Positions 10,988 through 24,816 of a DNA stretch of 64,000 nucleotides are shown one piece after another (the stretch's first letter is position 1; every line of letters begins with the position of its first letter). Made by a program: the position numbers and the translations under genes. The notes beneath the pieces are model-generated. The model ran no database searches, was not told the DNA's origin, and worked only from the letters and a program-made list of their open reading frames with translations. The DNA is from Liolophura sinensis (lineage: Eukaryota > Mollusca > Polyplacophora > Chitonida > Chitonidae), in contig NC_088299.1 of assembly GCF_032854445.1 (NCBI RefSeq), positions 11,089,608 to 11,153,607 on the forward strand, given 5' to 3'.

Positions 10988-11142
10988 TGGCTTCCTCTCC
11001 GGCCGTATGTGGGAAGGCCTTGTAGCAACCTGCGGATGGTCGTGGGTTTCCTCCGGGCTCTGCCCGGTTTCCTCCCACCATAATGCTGGCCGCCGTCATA
11101 TAAATGAAATATTCTTGAGTAAGGCGTAAAACACCTATCAAA

Positions 11143-11174
<32 letters not shown>
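10988..11174 (+). mobile_element. SINE-A, 5'-truncated, (AAAT)n tail
   Basis: Begins inside the family at GGCTTCCTCTCCGGCCGTA, so the tRNA head is missing. It runs through CCTCCCACCATAATGCTGG and ends TAAAACACCTATCAAATAAA with about eight more AAAT units. Flanking TAACATA (10981-10987 and 11175-11181) looks like a 7-bp target duplication. 5' truncation with a 3' simple-repeat tail is the product expected of target-primed reverse transcription. Confidence 0.9.
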
Positions 11175-11177
<3 letters not shown>

Positions 11178-11181
11178 CATA

Positions 11182-12337
11182 ATTATGGAATGGCTTTTAC
11201 CGTGCTATGATTTCCGTGAAGGCCTGTATTCACTGTACTGCGGGTTGATATATCAGTAAATATTCCGTCAAACTGGGCTTGTGGGTAGGTGTTGGGTGGT
11301 GGATGTGTTTGGTTCAACGGCACTTCGTTTAACGTAGGTGGAATGTCATAGTCTCGACACACAACTCATCCATGTGAGTCTATTCCGTGCCGCATAGTAC
11401 ATGTATTACAGGATTCAACCTGGAAGCTAGCAGATTTGTGTCCTTGCATAATTCTTGCAGCACATAAGGCGCTCTGTGCTTTCGATTTGCACCACTGTCA
11501 GCACTAGACAAGCTTGACCTTTGGAGCCTGTGCGAAGCACGTGGCCATAGTCCACCATTAATTTCCCATTTTCTTACATGTTAACCTTTGACCTCACAGA
11601 ACTGTCCGTTAATCTGCGAGTCCCAAAGGCTCAGGACCTGATATCCATCGACCCCAGAGACAGCTCCAACCAAATTCCTGATAGGGATTAACGATGAAAT
11701 TTTTCACAAAATTGACAAAATGCATGTTTCAATCCTCGGAAATATACACACGGTCAGGGTAAACTGGGATGAAATCTACGCAATCGCCCAAAGCGACAGT
11801 CAGCGATGCAAGCTCCAAAATAACGTCTCAAAAAATAGCAAGTGCCCAAACACAAGCCCACATAGTGCTACATACAGAAACTGGAGTAGCCTACAAATGT
11901 CGAATAACGTGAAAGCCGATATTTCGAAACCCGGCAAAATCCTTCACAGGGAATGACAGTAAATATGACTGCTCTCAAGTGGACAGGAGTAAATAACTGC
12001 GAGCTTCACAACTCCGTCGCTCATATTTATAAACTAACGTATAAAAAATTCTGGATGGTTGAGTCGTAAACATGTTTACAACACCGATACATGTTTACAG
12101 AATGTATACCCTATTTACAATGACACGAAACTCATAAACACCGAAGCCTTGAAAACGCTCGACTGAATTCAATTGCAGGCTATAACGCACAAAAACGGTA
12201 GAAATGTAGATCAGACATTGACCCGGTAAAATAAAAAAGTATAATACAATATTTAAAGACGGGGTTTGTAACAATTTCCATAATGTATTCTTAGGATTGG
12301 GCTATGTTTTGTTGTTGTATTTGTGTATTACTTTGTA
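11182..12337. other. Low-copy DNA, no gene seen
   Basis: A 78-codon plus-strand frame at 11720-11956 has no recognisable domain. No other feature seen. Confidence 0.4.
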
Positions 12338-12443
12338 TTAAAGAAGAAGAAAACTTAAATTATGCATCAGGCTATACCAGATAGAAAAAAATATGCTCTT
12401 TTCAGCCCATAGTGTCATGTTTTAAAGTTTTCTTCTCCTTTAA
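12338..12443. mobile_element. Small foldback element
   Basis: TTAAAGAAGAAGAAAACTT near 12338 is complementary (one mismatch in the core) to AAGTTTTCTTCTCCTTTAA near 12424, and the pairing continues imperfectly inward (ATGCATCAGGCTAT against ATAGTGTCAT). The whole could fold as one ~105-nt hairpin. The outer end TAAAGGAGAAGAAAAC is also found at the right end of the larger foldback element at 38101-38686, suggesting one MITE family. Confidence 0.55.
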
Positions 12444-13234
12444 TCCTCCTCATGTCTCTCAAACGTTGCTTGTGGTGGATTATACAAGTGTCTCGACGAA
12501 CGAAATCAAACATTTTGGATTCGTCGAGATTACATAAGAAATGTATTGCATACAAAGGAAAATATGTCAGGATGTCTGAATGTCATAATGGCGAACTTTT
12601 CTCCTAAAATATCCCGGATGGCAGATATTAGTTGGCTGACTTTCTAACAATCAGCGACCTATGCAGAGCAGTTAATCATTTTCTCAACTGATCTGAAAAT
12701 CAATTTATTCCATGTCTGCTTGACGTGGAGAAAAACCTTTTTTTCATGATAACAAAAGGTCAGGGCTTTTTTCGCTTGTTATATCCTTTTTCTAAACTCT
12801 AATGCAGACTAAGACTTCCAAGATTCGTGTAATTGTTTGTTCCCGACAAATAAAGACATAGACTGACTTTTTTGTTCAAAAGTTTGTAGCACTGAGTAAA
12901 TCTAAACTTCTTTTTGCCACATTGGTTGAAATACTCTCTCTGGGGTACATCTGTATGTTAACCGAGTTTTCTCCACTAAACTTTCACAGTCGTTGTTGTT
13001 CCACATTTCATTAAGGACAGTTTTTACACAACACAACATTTCGACACATCGCGAGACAGCCAAGACCCACAAATAGCACCCTGTAAACCGAAACAGCGTA
13101 CACAATCAATTATAGTACGATGTCGCTTCCATATCAATAAGGAAGTTATGAACTTGGCACTTTCACAAATACCACGACATCACCATATCATGTCAAGTTT
13201 ATAAGTATCGATTGCTTTTTTCTGCGTTTCACTT
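12444..13234. other. Low-copy DNA, no gene seen
   Basis: AT-rich. The minus-strand 67-codon frame at 12902-13105 is unrecognised and has no supporting splice context. Confidence 0.4.
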
Positions 13235-13690
13235 TGAATTAATGTGATCCCAACGTCATTGGTATCAAAAGTGAATCGTCCAGATTTATAGTGCAACTCA
13301 TTGAGAACCATGCCTCGAAACACTTTCATCGTGGTTCGATCCGGTCTTTAGCGTCCAAGAAGCATCACCAGGGAATTACCGTGTAAGACAGTGTTAACCA
13401 AACATCGTTGAGGTCAGTGATGCGTGGCTAGGCATTTGGCGCCAAAAAACAATCGTGGTTGGAGTAACGGATACATCGCCAGAAATTTGCTGCGAAACGC
13501 CTTTTTGTGTGAACCTATCCCAACAAAGATGGAATGTGAGGCGAAATTTTTGTGGCAAAGTACTTTTAGTGCGAAGAGATGGTCGTAGGCGCTATAAATA
13601 CACCACAACAGACTTGCCGTGAAAAATTTTCAGTGTGATCCGACCGTTGTTGGCGTCAAGGACGCGTTGTCAGGGATTTGCTCCACAGAG
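13235..13690 (+). repeat. ~64-bp degenerate tandem array, copy A
   Basis: About six to seven diverged units carry the pattern CGAAACACTTTCA, GTGTGA, CGAACGTCGTTGGCGTC, GATGC and CGCCAGG. Spacing of the GAAAC motif varies from about 53 to 66 bp. It forms the left part of module Z copy A and is matched by the better-preserved array at 16170-16590. Confidence 0.7.
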
Positions 13691-16150
13691 TTTAAGCGAT
13701 ATTTTAAAGATATTTTAAACGCTTCTGATATTGAATAAGAACTATACTTTAGGTAATTTTCGAATTTTATCAGATAATCGTTTATATTTGTTCGGATTTT
13801 CGACGTCATTATTCTCTGTTTCTTGGTTATAACATGTTCTCGCCACGAAATGTCTGAAACGACTGCCAATGGGATGTTGAACACCATTCATTCATTCACA
13901 CACATTAAAAGTTAACAAGCCGTGACCGCTATGCTGCACGAGAACCGAGTTCAATCCTATTCCCCAAGATCGTCAATTTTCAGATTTTTCGCTATCTTTG
14001 TTCCTCGTGACTTTGGTGGCCATAAGATGGCCATGGGGTTCTTGTGAGAACTTTAATTTGCAGAACGATTACTCTGTCGGGAGTTATATACACATACTTC
14101 AAAACCTAAACACCAGCGTCTGAGGGGTACAACTTCTATAGCGTGACTGCGGAAAATCTGCCGTCTCAAATGGACATAGGTGTTTGAATGTTTCGCTAAA
14201 CACGTCATAAACCAGCAAAGGAAATGTCAGTTGTCTGTAAAAAGATCTCTCTGTGGGCAACACTAATAATATCGTACTCATCTATACCGGCTTACAGACA
14301 TATCAGTCTATATATGGTATCTAAAATCGACAGAAACAACTCCATGTCAAATCTCAACATGTTTTCTGTCTCTCGCAGCCATCTCATTAACAAAGGGAAA
14401 TCAGTGAAGTCTGGCAGTAATGCTGACGGGGTTCCTCCAGTTAGCCTTAGGCGATGTGGGGTGGATCAATACAGAGGGTGGCCGTAAGGCTGAAGCAGTC
14501 GTCACAGAATTCAGCAGTAGTTCAACATGTTTTACGACTTAGTTATTATAACGATGCCTGTACCTGAGTGCAGAAAGACTCTCTTTCTTTGATGAAAATG
14601 ACTTTTGATTAATCTGATTGACAGATTGATATTTGTAAAATTAATAACCCGTACGATTATTTCATCGCGTTTAGTCAAATGTGAAGCTAAAATGACGAAG
14701 TCTGGTAGAAGCACAAATAGTGCCGGAACTCAAGCCACAAGAAAGCTAACTGATATCTCGGTGATATGGGTGTTTTCATAATACCCAAGTAAGCTGCTCG
14801 CCCTGGGCGAGATTTTATTTAAGATTCGCAGATGTTTCTCTATAACCTGATATTTGTTTCAATGAATATTCCACAATGAAATATTACACTTGCAATTCAC
14901 ACTTTTTTCACACCGGCAAAATATTGAAACTAGCAGATGGGAACGAAAAGGAAATGTGTCGAATGCAATGAATTTGAATATGGAAATCATTTTTCTTTAT
15001 TGAAATGTAGATCTTAGGAAGTAATATCTGCTTTGATGTTTCTGGGACCAAGAAACTTTACTGAATTCTTGAATACTGACAAATACAGTACAAAGTAAAA
15101 TTGCTTATATGTAGAAGTATAGCTCTTTATGTAACCAAAGCCTTAAACAAACACATTCCTTTCAATCATAACGAGTAGTTTTCTCCAACGTATCCATGTG
15201 TTTGTATCTCAAATGTACCCTGCACTAAACCAGCTGTCCACCATTCATACATTCACAAATCCATTCGTAAATATAAGTTATAATTATAAAACTCTCCCAC
15301 CCACCTCTTGTAACATTCCGTATTACATTCATACACGTAAATATACGTTACAAGAGTTATTAAAACTCTCCCACTCACCTCTCGTGACATTCCTTGTCAC
15401 ATTATATTCAACTTTAGAGTTAATAAATGGCTGCAGGGTAATTTGAGTAGTTTTTGTTTTGTTCTTTCTTGTCCATCAAAATGAGCGCCGTCTCTGGTCA
15501 GTTTACCCCTTCTTAGTTAGTAGCTTATACATATATTATAATGCATGCTCATGGGCCAGTTGGCCTTCTGCAATAAAAAAAATAACCATACCAGTCACAC
15601 AAAAATTCACGACAGCATCAGAATTTTAATTTCTTGCATTCATAAACATAAAGCGAGGATGGCCAGAAGACAAAAAGATATTCCAGTCTAATACGTTATT
15701 TTAATGACAGGCGTTTTGCAAAAAAAAAAAAAAATTCCCCTGTATTGTTGAAAGCATGAATTTGGAAGCCCATAATTTCACACTGCTTGGTTAAAGGCTA
15801 ATTTTTGAGCAGTAATCTCTTCCCTGCTAGACGGCGTGAACCATGGGTGTGAAAAGATCACTGAGAACAGCTCTTGTCACTGTATATTTGAAAATTACAA
15901 AATTACGAAGCCGGTATTATCAACGTAAAAGTCAACAGAGTGAGGTAGCGAACAACAGGTAGTGAATACCTTAATAAATACCAGATGACAGCGACTACGT
16001 GAGCGTGAGTTCGATTCCACTTTATAGCCATTTGTTGTTTGTTCTCTAACCGGTTCAGAATGATTGATGTATTGCTGATAAGAAGTTAATGGGCTTACAG
16101 GAAATCAGTTATCTTCGGCTCAATGGTCCAAAGAACCCAAAGAAGAATTA
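13691..16150 (+). repeat. Module Z, copy A
   Basis: Diverged but colinear with 16590-18400. Matching landmarks include GATATTGAATAAGAACTA (13726 and 16615), GAGTTCAATCCTATTCCC against GGTTCAATCCTATCCCC (13948 and 16928), the AATGCTGACGGGG/GATGCTGACAGGGG block (14420 and 17330), and CTTAATAAATACCAGATGAC (15970). A segment at about 14760-15640 in this copy has no clear partner. No open frame is preserved between copies, so this looks like non-coding repeat DNA, possibly a large non-autonomous element or a segmental duplication. Confidence 0.7.
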
Positions 16151-16169
16151 CCACGGGTGAATCGTTGGA

Positions 16170-16590
16170 GATTTGTCGCTTAACACATTTAGTGCAATGC
16201 GGTTCAGTTAATGGCGCCAAAGATGTGTCGCCCGGGATATGTCCTGAAACACTTTCACTATGAATTGAACGTGGGTGTTGTCAGTGATGTGTTACTAGGG
16301 ATTTGTCGCGAAACACTTTCAGTGTGAATACTCGTCCTTGACGTCAAAGATGCATCACTAGAAATTCGTCGCGAAACGACCCCAGTGCGAACCTAACGTT
16401 GTTAGAGTTGAAGATGCATCGCCGGTGCCTGTAACGAAATAGGCTTACTTGAAGTGTGAGCCGAACGCCGTAGACGTTAAAGATGCGTCAATGCAGGCTT
16501 ACTGCGAAACATTTACGGTGTGACCCGAACGTCGTTGGCGTCTAAGATGCGCTGCCAGGATTATGTCGGGTAACTTTGTGTATGTGATTG
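16170..16590 (+). repeat. ~64-bp tandem array, copy B
   Basis: About six units with consensus elements CGAAACACTTTCA, CGAACGTCGTTGGCGTC, AAGATGCGTC and CCAGG. GAAAC motifs are at 16245, 16310, 16373, about 16436 and 16505. It has the same position relative to module Z as the array at 13235-13690. Confidence 0.75.
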
Positions 16591-18400
16591 TTTAAAGATA
16601 TCCAAAGTATACGGATATTGAATAAGAACTACACTTCATGAAGTTTGCAAATTTTAACGGATATCCGATAATTTTAGTTAGTTTTAAAAGTGTTGGTTAA
16701 CTATTTGTTCTGATTTTTAGTGGCATGACTCTCATGTCAAATTCTTGCCACGATATGGTTGAAATACTGCTAATGTACCGTTGATTACACGCTAACTACT
16801 CATTCATTCATTCATTCATTCATTCATTCATTCATTCATTCATTTATTCACACCTATGAAAGTTTAACGTGCTGTGACCGAGTGAATTAAGTACTTGTCT
16901 TTTACACGTACGGTCGCACGAGGACATGGTTCAATCCTATCCCCGGTTAATTTTGCAGATTTCCGTCTCTCATTATTTCTCCGCGGACTTGGTGGCTATA
17001 ATCGGGTCATGGTGCACTCTTGAGTAGTTTCAAATTTGCATAGTAATTATTCTGTCTGCAGTGATATACACATAACTATAACACAGAAATTCAGCGTCTG
17101 TGTGGTATAACTCATGTCGTGTGAATGTGAGAAAACTGCCAACTCAAATGACATGTGAGTTTGCATGATTCTGTTCACACGACATAAGCCAGCAAAAGAA
17201 ATACCATCAGCCAATATAGATGAACGTTGGCACTAATATGTTCCGTGCTCGTCTACTTATCTACAATCTCAGCATGTTTTCTGACTTATGACATCGCTTT
17301 AATAAGGGAAGTCACTAAAATGTGACAGTGATGCTGACAGGGGACCTCGTGTAGCAGGTATGGTTAGCCTTTGGTGGTGTGAGGCGGATCAGTGCAGAGG
17401 GCCGCTGTCAGGCTGAAGGAACCGTCATAGAACTGATTAACTGATTGATTGATTGATTGTTTTTTTATAAGGCGTTTGAGTCTGTACGTGACGAAAATGG
17501 CAAGGTTTAGTAGAAGCATGAAAAACACAAACTTCTGAGGCCTAGCCAGAAGAAACTCAACGAACGTTCAACAACACGTGTGTTTTCAACACAAGCCGAA
17601 TCGGCATTTCACATGTCATTTACGCAGGTTTGGAAGAGATAGTTACAAACTAACTGAATATACATTTTGTATAGTCGTGTCTATCGGCTCCATATCGCCG
17701 TTAGCAGATGCCGTCAAATCACATCTTTCTCCGGCGTTTGTTGGCGAAAGCCCCCACCTTGTCTCGTCCAAACCTGCGGGAACTCGCGAGACCTATGCTA
17801 GGCCGAGTAGGCTTACACCTGTGATTAGGTCTCCTAATAACCATAACACAAAGTTGATGACAACAGAATTTGGCTTGCTTGAATTTACGCACATAATGTT
17901 AAGATGACTAGAAGCCATGCAGATATTTCTGTCCAATACGTTATTATATCGATAGACGTTGTGCTAAAAAAAAATGACCTATATTGATAAAAGCATGAAT
18001 TTGTTACCAATAATTTCACAGTGGTTAGTTCCGTGATAACTTTTGAGCGGCAACCTCTGCCCTGCTGCAGGGCTATTGTCCCCGAGGGTTGTAAGGCTTG
18101 ACCTTGGGTATGAAAAGATCATTAAATTACAAAATTACGAAGCCGCTATTATCAATGTAAAAGTCAATAGAGAGAGAAAAGGTGAAAAACAGGTAGTGAA
18201 CACCTTAATAAATACTGGATGACAGCGACTACGTGAACATGAGTCATTTGTAGTTTGTTTTGTAACCAGTTGCGAATGATTGCTGTATTGCTTACAACAA
18301 GTTACTGACCTTGGTTTGCGGGAAATCAATCATCTCCGGATCAACAAAGCAAACAGCGCAATAACCTTTGGTGGACAAAAGAGAATAGGCCGCTGGCTAC
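16591..18400 (+). repeat. Module Z, copy B
   Basis: Second direct copy of module Z, ending near CATCTCCGGATCAACAAAGC. It aligns with copy A and, on the opposite strand, with 25200-27050, 29290-30680 and 37885-39400. The best inverted match is 17270-17440 against 26294-26460, with GATGCTGACAGGGGACCTC on one side and GAGGTCCCCTGTCAGCATC on the other. Confidence 0.75.
16801..16850. repeat. (CATT)n microsatellite
   Basis: About 11 uninterrupted CATT units followed by CATTTATTCAC, inside module Z copy B. Copy A has only a short CATTCATTCAT at the same place (near 13887), so the expansion followed duplication. Confidence 0.95.
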
Positions 18401-19832
<1,432 letters not shown>

Positions 19833-20185
19833 AACTAGAACTATATATATATATATATGTTTATAAACTATATCTAAATATATTTTGTTTCTCATGAAAA
19901 AATGATATATTCATTTCTACGAATGTTACACGTTATAAGTCTATGGTTTACTGTGTATATGCAAAGGAAAATCAACATGTTTAAACCAATTATTACATTG
20001 TCATCACTGATCGATATTTGACATGCGTAGTTTCGTTTGTTCCATTTATGAGTTATAACTGAGAAAGTGCAATAATCAGGGTGTAACCTCCTAATAGTCA
20101 AAACTGATCCTAAACACAACAATAACGTAATATGCATATACAATTATTCAACAAAACTATATCATCATTATGCCAATTCTTCTTA

Positions 20186-20208
20186 CCCCCCCCCCCCCCA
20201 AAAAAAAA
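20186..20208. repeat. C14-A9 homopolymer junction
   Basis: Fourteen C followed directly by nine A; a site where sequencing or assembly length may be unreliable. Confidence 0.95.
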
Positions 20209-20429
20209 TGTTAATTAAGGTGCAATAGCACTCTTAAAAGAATATTAGTTCAAAACTGAGTTTCCATAACGCTTAAAGCATATCTATGTCAAGCGCTGTC
20301 GTTAACAAATGTTCCACGGGATAGGCAATATTTTCTTTAGTTAATGCAATGGACAAATGACGGTTAATATTCTTCACTTGCTTTTCACAATCAAATATAT
20401 AAAGTATTATAAAAGGTTTCGACGTTATA

Positions 20430-20742
20430 AATGCAGGTAGTGATCATGCGGCAAAGTGTATGGAGACATTTACAACGAAATAGTCTCTATACAGAGCGTT
20501 GTGAAACGAACTCATTTCACCCATCGGGGCATGTATGTCAACGTCCACAGCCCTCGACACACTCCACGGGACCTCATATTTACGAAACCGTCCCAAACTT
20601 CACCGGGCATGACTTCCACGAAGAGATGCGTCGCCGTGGAAATGCGCTTGACGAAGGGTTGAGATAGCTGTGCATGACGGACCCCATGATCTCAGCAGCG
20701 AGATGCAGGAGATGTGGAATGAACTGACACTCAACGTTTCAT
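20430..20742 (+). pseudogene. Possible eroded receptor-tail coding remnant
   Basis: After an AAATGCAG acceptor-like site (20427-20434), three successive frames read like a tyrosine-containing acidic tail. The pieces are KVYGDIYNEIVSIQSVV (from about 20453), GPHIYETVPNFTGHDFHEEM then RRRGNALDEGLR (about 20569-20664), and DGPHDLSSEMQEMWNELTL to VSSK (about 20676-20747) before an AAG/GTATGC donor-like site. The frames are offset by single bases and separated by stops, so if it was an exon it now has at least two frameshifts. Regularly spaced tyrosines recall cytoplasmic tails of animal scavenger or EGF-repeat receptors, but that is a guess from composition. Chance is not excluded. Confidence 0.3.
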
Positions 20743-21157
20743 CAAAGGTATGCTACTTCAAATCCGAGAATGCCTTGCGAATTGAGGAGAATTCACGAGA
20801 TATTGGCAAGTTTGTCTTCATGGTAAATGTCGTGTTAAACAGTGGAGATGGTTTTCCGTTAATCAAATCAATGTGTGGTGGACTGACGGTCCACGAACAC
20901 TGCATTCCTGGATCAGATGTGTCAGTGTTATTGATTAACTATTTTTTACCTAATTCACGATATTTATGATTTTTTACTGTAGCTCTTTTTCATAGATTAT
21001 CCTCGGTTTGTTTTTTGAAGACTGTATCAAAACGTTTAATCAACAATACGGTTTCAATCAAACACACTCAGTCTTCAGTGTTTTATCGTATATTTTTTTT
21101 ATCTAATTCCAGATAATGAATTGTTATAGTTCTGGCCCATTTCTATATAAATATCGA

Positions 21158-22520
21158 TTTCATCCACAACCACCACCTGCCAATCCACACTTCAATACTA
21201 CACACTTGTCACGTCCCCTTTTGACACTCCACTCCATCCAGAACCACTACCGCACACTCAACATTGCCACACTACGCTGTACACACACCCGCCGCACTTC
21301 CAGGGACACTCCACATCATCTACGGTCACCACCTGCCAATCCACACTGCGCTCCATCCAGAACAATTACCGCACAATCAACATTGCCACACTACGCTGTA
21401 CACACACCCGCCGCACTCCCAGGGACACTCCACTTCATCTACGGTCACCACCTGCCAGTCCACACTGCGCCCCATCCAGAACCACTGCCGCACAATGAAC
21501 ATTGCCACACTACGCTGTACACACACCCACCGCACTCCCAGGGACACTCCACTTCATCTACGGTCACCACCTGCTAATCCAGACCGCGCCCCATCCCGAA
21601 CCACTACCGCACAATCAACATTGTCACACTACGCTGTATACACACCCGTCGCACTGACAGGGACACTCCACCCCATCCACAGTTACCACCTCCCAATCAA
21701 CATTGCCACACTACGCTGTACACACACCCGCCGCCCTCACAGGGACATTCCACTCCATCCACCGTCACCACTTCCCAATCAACACTGCAACACTCCACTG
21801 TACTGGCACTTGCCACTTCCCCGGTGACACTCCATCCACAATCAACACCTCCTAATTCATACAGCAACACTTCACTGTATTCGTATTTGCCATTTCCACA
21901 GTGATTCGCCACCTTCCCGGTGACACTCCATTCCAACCACAATCCACACCTCCTAATTCACACAACGACACTTCACTGTACTCGTATTTGCAACTTCCAT
22001 GGTGACTCACCACTTCCCAATCAACACTGCAACACTCCACTGTACTGGCACTTGCCACTTCCCCGGTGACACTCCATCCACAATCAACACCTCCTAATTC
22101 ACACAGCAACACTTCACTGTATTCGTATTTGCCACTTCCACAGTGATTGGCCACCTCCCCGGTGACACTCCATTCCAACCACAATCCACACCTCCTAATT
22201 CACACAACGACACCTCACTGTATCCGTATTTGCCACTTCCACAGTGATTGGCCACCTCCCCGTGACACTCCATTCCAACCACAATCCACAACTCCTAATT
22301 CACACAACGACATTTCACTGTACTCGTATTTGCAACTTCCATGGTGACTCGCCACCTCCCCGGTGACACCCTACTTTAACCACAATCAGCACCTCTTAAT
22401 TCACACTGCGACACTTTGCTGTACTCGTATTTGCCACTTCCACAGTGACTCGTCACCTCCCCGGTGACACTCCACTTCACCCACAATCAACCACTCCCAG
22501 GTGACACTGTTAAATATATA
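21158..22520 (-). repeat. 119-bp and 101-bp tandem array
   Basis: The left part has four units of exactly 119 bp (ATTGCCACACTACGC-type motif at 21263, 21382, 21501, 21620). The right part has ~101-bp units (CCTCCTAATTC at 21848, 21949, 22090, 22191, 22292), with a 242-bp block repeated as a unit (offset 242 between 21848 and 22090). On the minus strand the units contain TGGAATGGAGTGT and GGTGTGGATTGTGGTTGG, which match the arrays at 33480-34610 and 35460-35965 on the plus strand. Open frames through the array are repeat artefacts. Confidence 0.9.
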
Positions 22521-22759
22521 CAGCACAAAATCTGACGTACAGGGATACGTCAGATACGTTAAGACAGTTCAAGGAATATAGCGCTCTGTTTTGTATTTTG
22601 TCACACATAATGTCACATACGAAAATACCGATGGATGATATTAATCAGCGATTGATTGATTGTTTCTATGTATGCTACCTTTGCTAAATTGTGCCTTCTT
22701 TTTGCAATTTACCTGTCGTCAAATTTTATCCCGCGCTGATGGAGGTAAAATCGTTTACA

Positions 22760-23110
22760 TAATAAAGCGTTTATGTGCAAAAAATGTTTAGCAATATGCT
22801 GTCAAAACAGATTAAAATTTGCACTGATTGATCGTAATTCAATTTAAATAAACATGAAAAATCATTAGCCCACAAAGCTTCCGTTCTGGATTCCTCAGGA
22901 AATTTCCGTGATGTTTTTGTCACAATGAATTATTGCCCATTTGTCACATAAAGATTATGGTAGAAAACAGTGAAGACTGAGTGTTCGTCTGATTTGAATT
23001 TTGATAATAGGTGCTGTATTTGCAGCCTTTAACGTTTTTGATGGGCAATTTATTGTTGACTGTTTCACATCAATCAAAACGCCTTTACACTGACCTGGTT
23101 GTTCATTAAC
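22760..23110 (+). repeat. Module W, copy 1
   Basis: Aligns directly with 33150-33450. Matching landmarks are CAAAACAGATTAAAATTTGC against CAAAACAGAATAAAATTTGC, AAAATCATTAGCCC against AAAATCATCAGCCC, CTGGATTC, and GCCCATTTGTCAC. Both copies lie beside arrays of the same tandem-repeat family. No coding potential. Confidence 0.75.
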
Positions 23111-23644
23111 CTTTGGGTTAGATAGACAACAGACTTCTTGTCAATCATCACAGCAAGCCCGCCAGGCCTGTTGCTCACGCCAAATTCTTGGACATTCGTA
23201 TTTTCGATGCTCTTTATTCTTTGGATTAACCTTTTCATATGTCTGTTACATACGTATTACACAGAAGTCTTAACGAGGACACCAAAACGTAACTTGGGGT
23301 AGGTTATAAAGATTGACCGTTGTCTATCGACATACATCACCCTGATAAACATTGCAGTATATCTTACTGGGGCTTTGGGGTCATGACAGTAATGCGCATA
23401 ACGGTATCCGAGAGTCCAATGACAGCCAACAACCACTCTGAGCTAAACTCCTGCCCACTGCATGCTCTCCTTGTTTTATATTTATTTATTTACTTATTTA
23501 TTTCATGATTTGCTCGAGGTCTGTGGAAGTCAAATGGAGTGGCTAATTGTGTCATTTAATGAGTTGTTTGGAGTGGAGTGTGGCAGTGTCAGTTGACGTA
23601 GTACAATCGCTAAGGTGGCGGTGAATGTAGCCCTGTCAGTAGGG

Positions 23645-23852
23645 TTTGATTGGTGTTTTACGCCGTACTCAAGAATATTTCACACATACGACGGCGGCCA
23701 GCATTATGGTGGGAGGAAACCGGGCAAAGCCCGGGGGAAACCCACGACTATCCGCAAATTGCTGACAGAACTCACAGCGCCCGCATTGGTGAGAGACTCC
23801 TGGGTCATTACGCTGCGCTAGCGCGCTAACCGACTGAGCCACAGAGGTCCCT
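23645..23852 (-). mobile_element. SINE-A with tRNA head and 14-bp target duplication
   Basis: Flanked by identical CCCTGTCAGTAGGG at 23631-23644 and 23853-23866. On the minus strand it has the tRNA head (CTCAGTCGGTTAGCGCGCTA), the core, and the conserved 3' end, but no (AAAT)n tail, and about 45 bp of the core are missing next to GAACTCACAGC. The 12-mer CCTGTCAGTAGG in its target is the same as in the target of the SINE-B at 9101. Confidence 0.92.
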
Positions 23853-23866
23853 CCCTGTCAGTAGGG

Positions 23867-24546
23867 AGATGGTAATTTGTGGGTGTAGTATAATGTAGGG
23901 ATGTGTGCGAGATAGTGATTTCGAGTGGAGTGTCGACATAGCGCTTGCGGATGAAGTGACAAAGAAGCGAACACCTGACATTTTGCAACAATATTGCACC
24001 ATATTTGACTAAAGTTATCTTTTTATTACGCAACTATACGAAACAACACGGCCTATCGGAATGGGAGACTGACGGAATGCGCAAAAAGGTTAAAACTGCA
24101 CAGAAAACAAACATTTGTTGTTGTTGTAAAGCAGCATTGCTTGTGACTAACCTAAGTATTTGTTTCAGAGCAGAAATACACTTAGACATATAATATACTG
24201 CTGGATAGGTACAAAGGACTACATATCTTTGAACGGCATTGTAATGGCGTTAAGGAGTTTACGAGTTCTTCATTAGAAATGACACATTTAGCCGTAAGAA
24301 AACGTTGGAATGCCGCGTGGACGATTGTGGCTAGGTTTGTATGTGAACGAATAGCTGATAGTGGTTATTTACTTGGGTCCAGTTGTTTGAAAGTGTATTA
24401 GCTATTACCACGTTTAAGTAATATTTTAAATTTTAGTCAAACTTAGCAGCCAATATGCAGTTGTCCAAAGTCAAAGTATAACAGCAACAGTTTGGGTTCC
24501 TATTTAATATACTGTTTCGCAATTATTTTGGACTAAGTACAAAATT
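23867..24546. other. Low-copy DNA, no gene seen
   Basis: The first ~90 bp (TTTGTGGGTGTAG, GAGTGGAGTGTCG) look like single diverged monomers of the 89-bp array family; nothing else is recognised. Confidence 0.4.
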
Positions 24547-24816
24547 GAGTGAGTGAGTGAGTGGTTGGTGTTTAACGTCGTACTCAACAATTTTTCAGCC
24601 ATATGACGACGAAGGAATCCTAGGGTGTATGTGATGTGCCTCCTTGTTGCAGGACGGATTTCCACAGCTCTTTTATCTAGTACTGTTTCACTGAACCGCC
24701 TTACCGAAGGCAAGTAAGCCGCCCCGCCCGAGCCATTATACTGATATGGGTCAACAAGTCGTTGCACTATCCCCTTCATGCAGAACGCCAAGCGAGGAAG
24801 TGACAATTTCCTCTTT
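24547..24816 (-). mobile_element. SINE-B, 5'-truncated
   Basis: Starts with the reversed tail GAGTGAGTGAGTGAGTGG, then GTTTAACGTCGTACTCAACA, CGACGAAGGAATCC and GCCATTATACTGATA. It ends near TTTCCTCTTTAAAA, before the tRNA head. GTACAAA is present at 24537 and 24823 and may be a short target duplication. Confidence 0.9.

Noticed and set aside
21116-22347. 153- and 187-codon frames rich in His, Thr and Pro
   Set aside because: They run through the 119/101-bp tandem array and show its period; no start or splice support.
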